Positions 6,517 to 10,593 of a DNA stretch of 10,593 nucleotides are shown piece by piece (positions within the stretch are counted from its first letter, which is position 1; each line of letters begins with the position of its first letter). Source of the DNA: Sphingomonas sp. (GTDB lineage Bacteria; Pseudomonadota; Alphaproteobacteria; Sphingomonadales; Sphingomonadaceae); the NCBI GenBank assembly GCA_019247755.1, contig JAFBAM010000097.1:1-10593 (forward strand). The letters run 5' to 3'. A program made the position numbers and the translations under genes. The notes beneath the pieces were generated by a model that saw nothing but the letters and a program-made list of their open reading frames with translations, had not been told where the DNA came from and did not search any database.

Positions 6517-6919
6517 ACCGGACGACCTCGTGAATCTCGCTGGTGAGGTCCGTGTTCTTCCTGAGCAGTTCCTGGATCGCGTCGCTGATCTTCAGCAGTT
6601 CTTCTGAATCGCGATAAGTCTGCTCGAGCTGGCGGTCTGACTTCTCCGACGACAGCTTCTGGCCGACCATGATGATCGACAGGAGAACCAGCTGCAGGAA
6701 AGTTTGCGCGATCCACGAAATAAGAGTCGCCGTCCCGCCCCGGATGGCCGCCGGTAGGCTGATGAGCGCAAGCCCCGCAAAGGCATAGGCGCACCACATC
6801 GTACCGACGAGGTCGGTGATGGACGTCGCAAGCCAGTTGTTGAACCTGTTCTCGCTCCGCCGGAGCGGCGTCAGATATTTCTTCCTGAACTCGAGATACG
6901 GATTGGCCGGATGACTCAT
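6506..6919 (-). CDS. Small two-helix membrane protein (DUF1003-like conserved hypothetical)
   Basis: This 137-residue protein has an amphipathic N-terminus (RRSENRFNNWLATSITDLVG) and two transmembrane helices at about 39-58 and 64-86. It ends in a charged helical tail (about 90-137) likely to form a coiled coil. The phrases GTMWCAYAFAGLALISLPAA and WIAQTFLQLVLLSIIMVGQK match a widespread conserved family that I know only as hypothetical, resembling DUF1003 and low-affinity iron permease-like proteins in layout. No biochemical role is assigned. AAAGGGGGA lies 4 bases before the ATG. It begins 27 bases after the amidase stop, so it is probably the last gene of the right-hand operon. Its 3' end overlaps the SMR gene by 11 bases. 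Confidence 0.85.
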   Translation of the reverse strand: MSHPANPYLEFRKKYLTPLRRSENRFNNWLATSITDLVGTMWCAYAFAGLALISLPAAIRGGTATLISWIAQTFLQLVLLSIIMVGQKLSSEKSDRQLEQTYRDSEELLKISDAIQELLRKNTDLTSEIHEVVRSKR

Positions 6920-6946
6920 GCCGTCCCCCTTTGAGCCGTAAATTGG

Positions 6947-8458
6947 CTAGTGCTGTGGCCTTAGCAGCGGCGCGATCTCGGGGCTTTCCTCGATCGAGCG
7001 GTAGAATTTCGGCGTTGGGAAAGCCCCTCGTGCCTGCTCATAGGCGTAGCCGAGGTTCAGCAGCAGCGACTCCGACCACTTTGGCCCGATGAAGCTCAGG
7101 CCCACGGGCAGTCCCTTCACCAGCCCCATCGGCACGGTGAGGTGCGGATAGCCCGCTACCGCGGCTAGCGATCCAGCGCCGCCGCCCGCAACCTGGTCGC
7201 CATTGGCGACGTCGATCATCCATGCTGGCGGCATGGTCGGGCCGACCAAAGCGATGACGCGATTATCCTTAAGCAGCTTGTCGATGCCGTTCGGTCCGGC
7301 CGCGGTGAAGCTGACCTGCCGCGCTTTCTTGTAGGCTGGATCGCTGAGCCCTTTGGTCTTCTGTGCGTCCTCGAAGAATTCCTGGCCGAATAGCGACATC
7401 TCCTGCCGCTGGTGCGCATTGTCGAACGCGATCAGGTCGGCGAGCGTGCGGACGCCGATCGGGGCCGGACTGCCCCTGAGATACTTGGCCATGTCGGCCT
7501 TCAGCTCGGCCTTCAGGACGAACGTCTCGTTCTTGCCGATCAGCTTGTCGTCGAACTTCTTGATGTCGACGAGAACCGCGCCCTTCGCTTTCAGGACGGC
7601 GAGCGCATTGTCGAACGCGGCATCGGTGCCGAAGCCCGACGCGAAGCGCATCACGCCGATGCGCTTGCCCTTCAGCGAGTTGGCGTCGAGGCCGGCCGCG
7701 TAATCGCGTCTGTGTTTGTCGGCCTCGGCCGTCGCCGGATCGGCCGGGTCGCTGCCCGCGATCGCAGTCAGCAGCTGCGCCGCCTCAAGCACGCTGGCGG
7801 TCATCGGCCCCGCCGTATCCTGGCTATGGCTGATTGGTACGATCTGAGTCCGGCTCACCAGCCCAACCGTCGGCTTCAGTCCGACAATGCCGTTGATCGA
7901 CGCCGGGCAGGTCACCGACCCGTCCGTCTCCGTCCCGATCGCGAGCCGTACCAGGCCCGCCGCCACCGCCGCGCCGGAACCGCTCGAACTACCGCACGGA
8001 TTGCGGTCGAGTGCCCAAGGGTTGCGCGTCTGTCCCCCGACCGCGCTCCAGCCGGAGATCGAGCGATTGGACCGGATGTTCGCCCATTCGCTGAGGTTGG
8101 TCTTACCGACGATCACTGCGCCTGCCGCGCGTAGCCGGGCTACCAAAGGGGCATCGCGGTTGGTGACATTGTTCGCCAGCGCCAAGCTTCCGGCAGTCGT
8201 CGGCAACGGACCTGCGCTTTCGATATTATCCTTGATCAGCACCGGCTGGCCGGCGAGCGGCCCGCGCAGGTTGCCGGCATCGACGCGCCGCGCCTGGTCG
8301 ATCGCCGTCGGGTCGACCGCAATGACCGACCCGATCTGCGGATCGATCCGCGCGATCCGCTCCAGCGCGCCGCGGACATTACTTTCAGCAGGGCGAGGCT
8401 GTGCCGCGGCTGAACTCGCAGCGATCACGAGCGCCATGGTGACGAACAAATTACGCAT
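6947..8458 (-). CDS. Secreted amidase-signature family amidase
   Basis: This 503-residue enzyme of the amidase signature family hydrolyses carboxamide or amide bonds through a Ser-cisSer-Lys triad. The triad is visible as Lys76 (VLIKDN), Ser157 (NPCGSSSGSG) and Ser181 (GTETDGSVTCPAS). The 24-residue spacing between the serines equals that in fatty acid amide hydrolase. GKTNLSEWANIRS and GIVGLKPTVGLVSR are further family hallmarks, and the C-terminal part ends with GYPHLTVPMG and GLPVGLSFIGP. An N-terminal signal peptide (MRNLFVTMALVIAASSAAAQ, likely cleaved after AAA or AAQ) sends it to the periplasm or outside, which argues against GatA of the tRNA amidotransferase. GAGGAGGGG just upstream is a strong ribosome binding site. 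It lies 23 bases after the M61 peptidase gene, suggesting cotranscription and a shared role in breaking down peptides or amides. The exact substrate is not predictable. Confidence 0.94.
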   Translation of the reverse strand: MRNLFVTMALVIAASSAAAQPRPAESNVRGALERIARIDPQIGSVIAVDPTAIDQARRVDAGNLRGPLAGQPVLIKDNIESAGPLPTTAGSLALANNVTNRDAPLVARLRAAGAVIVGKTNLSEWANIRSNRSISGWSAVGGQTRNPWALDRNPCGSSSGSGAAVAAGLVRLAIGTETDGSVTCPASINGIVGLKPTVGLVSRTQIVPISHSQDTAGPMTASVLEAAQLLTAIAGSDPADPATAEADKHRRDYAAGLDANSLKGKRIGVMRFASGFGTDAAFDNALAVLKAKGAVLVDIKKFDDKLIGKNETFVLKAELKADMAKYLRGSPAPIGVRTLADLIAFDNAHQRQEMSLFGQEFFEDAQKTKGLSDPAYKKARQVSFTAAGPNGIDKLLKDNRVIALVGPTMPPAWMIDVANGDQVAGGGAGSLAAVAGYPHLTVPMGLVKGLPVGLSFIGPKWSESLLLNLGYAYEQARGAFPTPKFYRSIEESPEIAPLLRPQH

Positions 8459-8481
8459 GCGGTCCCCTCCTCAAGTGCGGG

Positions 8482-10413
8482 TCAGCGCGGCGCGAGCAAA
8501 GCGTCCAAGGTGCCCGGCGCAGTGCCGACCTTCTGCAACCGCGGATAGCGCAAGCCGCCGTGCCAATCGAGCTTCACCGTTCGAAAGACGTCGCCGTCGT
8601 GGACCAACAGCTCGGGAGCGGCGCCATTGCCGGCCGCCGCCTTGATCGCTGCCTTCAACGCATCGCCGTCGAAATCGCGGCCGTTCACCGCCATGATCTG
8701 CGCGCCGATCGTCAGTCCGGCGTTGAACGCGGCGCTGTCCCACAGCACGCTGGAGATCTTGCCGTCCATGCCGACTACCAAACCACCCGAATAAGTGAGG
8801 TCGTTGTTCTTGCCCGACTTCTCGGCGCTCTTGATCCACTTCGTGGGCTCGGGCGTGAAGACGAGCTTGTAGCCGCCTTCGTTGATGCCTTCGAGCGGCG
8901 GCGAGGCGGCGACGTCATAGACCCGGCGTTGCAGGTAGGCCGCCCAGTCGTAAGGCTGCACCGCGTTCAGCGTCTTCACGACATCGTCGAGCGTATAGGT
9001 GAGTTCGCCGTAATCGCGGTCGCGCATGCCGTAGAAGGCCTTCGCGAAATCGTCGATCGAGCGCTTGCCGCCCGATTGCGTGCGGATGATCCGGTCGACG
9101 TCGATCCAGATCAGCTGGCCTTCGCTGTAATAATCCTCGCTGCGCTGCCAGCTTCGCCACGGCTGCGGCGCGCGCCCCGCGGCGGTCGGATCGTTGGTGG
9201 TGTCGACCAGTGGCCGCCACTGCCGTCCGGGGGTTCCGGTGCTGTAGGTCGCCGCAGTCGCGGCAATGGCGTCGAGCGTATCCTGCTTCGACAGCATTCC
9301 CGAACGCGCGCCGAGCACATAGCCCCAGAACTGCGTCTGGCCTTCGTAGACCCACAGCAGCGAGCCCTCCATCGGCACCGTGTTGTAATCCGGAGTCCAG
9401 AGGTCGGCCGGCCGCCGGTACTTACCGTCCCAGCTGTGGCTATATTCGTGAGGCAGCAGGTTGCGGTCGCGGAGCTTCATGTCCCAGTCGGTGAAATAGC
9501 CACGCCGCACGCCGTCCTCGGAACTGCGGTGATGCTCGAGCCCGTTGCCGCCGAGGTTGTTCGAGATGGTGAACAGGAAGTCGTAATGGTCGTAATGCTG
9601 GGCGCCGAAATTCTTGACCGCCTGCTCGACCAACCGTTTGTGCGCGGCGATTTGGTCGGGGGTCGCGGCAAGTTCCGCGTCCGTGTCGGCAATGACGTCG
9701 AGATTGACGTCGGGGCTGAGCGGGATCTGGCGATAATGGGCGCCGGCGATCAGCGGCGAGTCCATCAGGATCTCGTAGCTCGTAACCGGATAATCTACGC
9801 GCCCGCCCGACTGCTTGGCTGGGCGGAGCGCGGTCGCGACATGCCAGCCGCTGGGCACGATCACCGACGCCTGCACCGGGATCTGCCGTACGTAATGGCC
9901 CGCCGGATACATCGACAGCGACAGCCACTGAATGCTCGACATGTCGGGCGTCATCACCGTCCGCCCCATGTTGTCCGCGGTCGCCGACACGAACTGGAAA
10001 TCGGCATCGACCGCGGAGACGCCTTGCGGGACGGTCACATGGAAGGCGTACACGTCTAGGGTATCGCGCATCCACTTCAGGGCCTTGCCGTTCGCCGTAA
10101 AGCGGATCCCGGTGACGTTCTTGATCTCATTGCGCGGGCTGTGACCGCCGGGCACCCACTTCGGGTAGAGCATCACCAAGTCGCCCGCGGCGGTAACCGG
10201 GATGCGCTCGTGAATGCGGAAGATCGCGCGCGCCGTGTCCGTCGCGTCGACCGTTAGCTGTACGGTTCCGGGGAAGGGCACGTCGCGAGCCGCGGGGATG
10301 CGCGTCGGCTTCGCATAAGCCTCTGGCTTGCTGTTGAGCGGCGGAACGATCTGGGCGAGAGCGGCAGCCGGAAGACAGGCAGACAGAATGAGGGCAAGCG
10401 CAGCTTGGCGCAT
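8482..10413 (-). CDS. M61-family metallopeptidase (glycyl aminopeptidase-like) with PDZ domain
   Basis: This 643-residue zinc peptidase has a signal peptide (MRQAALALILSACLPAAALA). An N-terminal β-sandwich domain of the M61 type (about 45-230) includes YPKWVPGGHSPRNEI. The catalytic domain has GGNGLEHHRSS (288-298), the HExxH zinc motif as His322, Glu323 and His326 in LLPHEYSHSWDGKYRRP, and the third ligand Glu357 in WVYEGQTQFWG. A PDZ domain follows at about 540-615 (GGLVVGMDGKISSVLWDSAA, GLTIGAQIMAVNGRDFDG). M61 members studied elsewhere are aminopeptidases preferring N-terminal Gly or Ala; the same preference here is inference. Length and domain order are normal for the family. AAGGAG lies 8 bases before the ATG. 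It is the first gene of the likely M61, amidase and small membrane protein operon, and both enzymes carry export signals. Confidence 0.95.
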   Translation of the reverse strand: MRQAALALILSACLPAAALAQIVPPLNSKPEAYAKPTRIPAARDVPFPGTVQLTVDATDTARAIFRIHERIPVTAAGDLVMLYPKWVPGGHSPRNEIKNVTGIRFTANGKALKWMRDTLDVYAFHVTVPQGVSAVDADFQFVSATADNMGRTVMTPDMSSIQWLSLSMYPAGHYVRQIPVQASVIVPSGWHVATALRPAKQSGGRVDYPVTSYEILMDSPLIAGAHYRQIPLSPDVNLDVIADTDAELAATPDQIAAHKRLVEQAVKNFGAQHYDHYDFLFTISNNLGGNGLEHHRSSEDGVRRGYFTDWDMKLRDRNLLPHEYSHSWDGKYRRPADLWTPDYNTVPMEGSLLWVYEGQTQFWGYVLGARSGMLSKQDTLDAIAATAATYSTGTPGRQWRPLVDTTNDPTAAGRAPQPWRSWQRSEDYYSEGQLIWIDVDRIIRTQSGGKRSIDDFAKAFYGMRDRDYGELTYTLDDVVKTLNAVQPYDWAAYLQRRVYDVAASPPLEGINEGGYKLVFTPEPTKWIKSAEKSGKNNDLTYSGGLVVGMDGKISSVLWDSAAFNAGLTIGAQIMAVNGRDFDGDALKAAIKAAAGNGAAPELLVHDGDVFRTVKLDWHGGLRYPRLQKVGTAPGTLDALLAPR

Positions 10414-10593
10414 CGAAGCAACTCCTTGGAATTGGGGTACTAACGAAAGTTGAGCGATCCTTACCGCGAAATCGGACCTGGGCCAGTCCTTTCGTCGGCG
10501 GCTGTTGGCACTTTGTCGAAGGTCATTTCGTTGTCAGCGCGCGTTCACGTGGGAGCATTACCGAAAGATAATATGAAATATTGCTCCATGCTG
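10414..10593. other. Upstream region of the M61 operon, no gene seen
   Basis: These 180 bases hold the M61 ribosome binding site (AAGGAG on the minus strand, 10427-10422). By position they must also hold that operon's promoter, though I could not pick out convincing -35 and -10 boxes. The outer 40 bases are more AT-rich (AAAGATAATATGAAATATTG), which would suit a promoter or the start of a gene beyond the edge. No full gene is visible. Confidence 0.5.

Noticed and set aside
8560..10059. 499-codon open frame on the plus strand
   Set aside because: It lies wholly antisense to the M61 peptidase, whose domains and catalytic motifs are clear. Long antisense frames are common opposite GC-rich coding sequence.
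10573..10593. Possible plus-strand gene start at the right edge (ATGAAATATTGC)
   Set aside because: Only seven codons are visible and the nearest GGAG is too far upstream, so it cannot be supported.

Overview
The window looks like a chromosomal segment of a high-GC alphaproteobacterium, most probably from the Sphingomonadales. This rests on my recognition of the IspG sequence style, the EamA and DUF1345 relatives, and the secreted M61 peptidase and amidase set. It is a judgement from sequence flavour, not a database match.

Left part (1-3211, all minus strand): three genes follow one another with gaps of 27 and 53 bases. The first is a 712-residue TIR-domain protein with one transmembrane helix and a long TPR-like tail. 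The second is an unrecognised 157-residue protein with a C-terminal transmembrane helix. The third has a SLOG-type nucleotide-binding fold and runs off the left edge. TIR and SLOG domains are the producers and sensors of NAD-derived signals in known bacterial immune systems such as Thoeris. This cassette is therefore the best candidate here for an undescribed conflict or signalling system. Its middle gene is visibly lower in GC than the housekeeping gene next door.

Centre (3311-6516): divergent from the TIR gene is ispG of the MEP isoprenoid pathway, complete with its iron-sulfur ligands. It is followed by a 37-codon ORF and an EamA-type transporter. The transporter converges on, and overlaps by 4 bases, a DUF1345 membrane protein. 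Divergent from DUF1345 is a small multidrug resistance (SugE/Gdx-like) transporter, whose end overlaps the next minus-strand gene by 11 bases.

Right part (6506-10413, all minus strand): an M61-family metallopeptidase with signal peptide and PDZ domain, then an amidase-signature enzyme with signal peptide, then a small two-helix membrane protein. Gaps are 23 and 27 bases, each with a strong ribosome binding site, so this is a likely operon. Its first two products probably act together outside the cytoplasm on peptides or amides. The last 180 bases hold only the upstream region of that operon. I saw no RNA genes, insertion sequences or CRISPR arrays.
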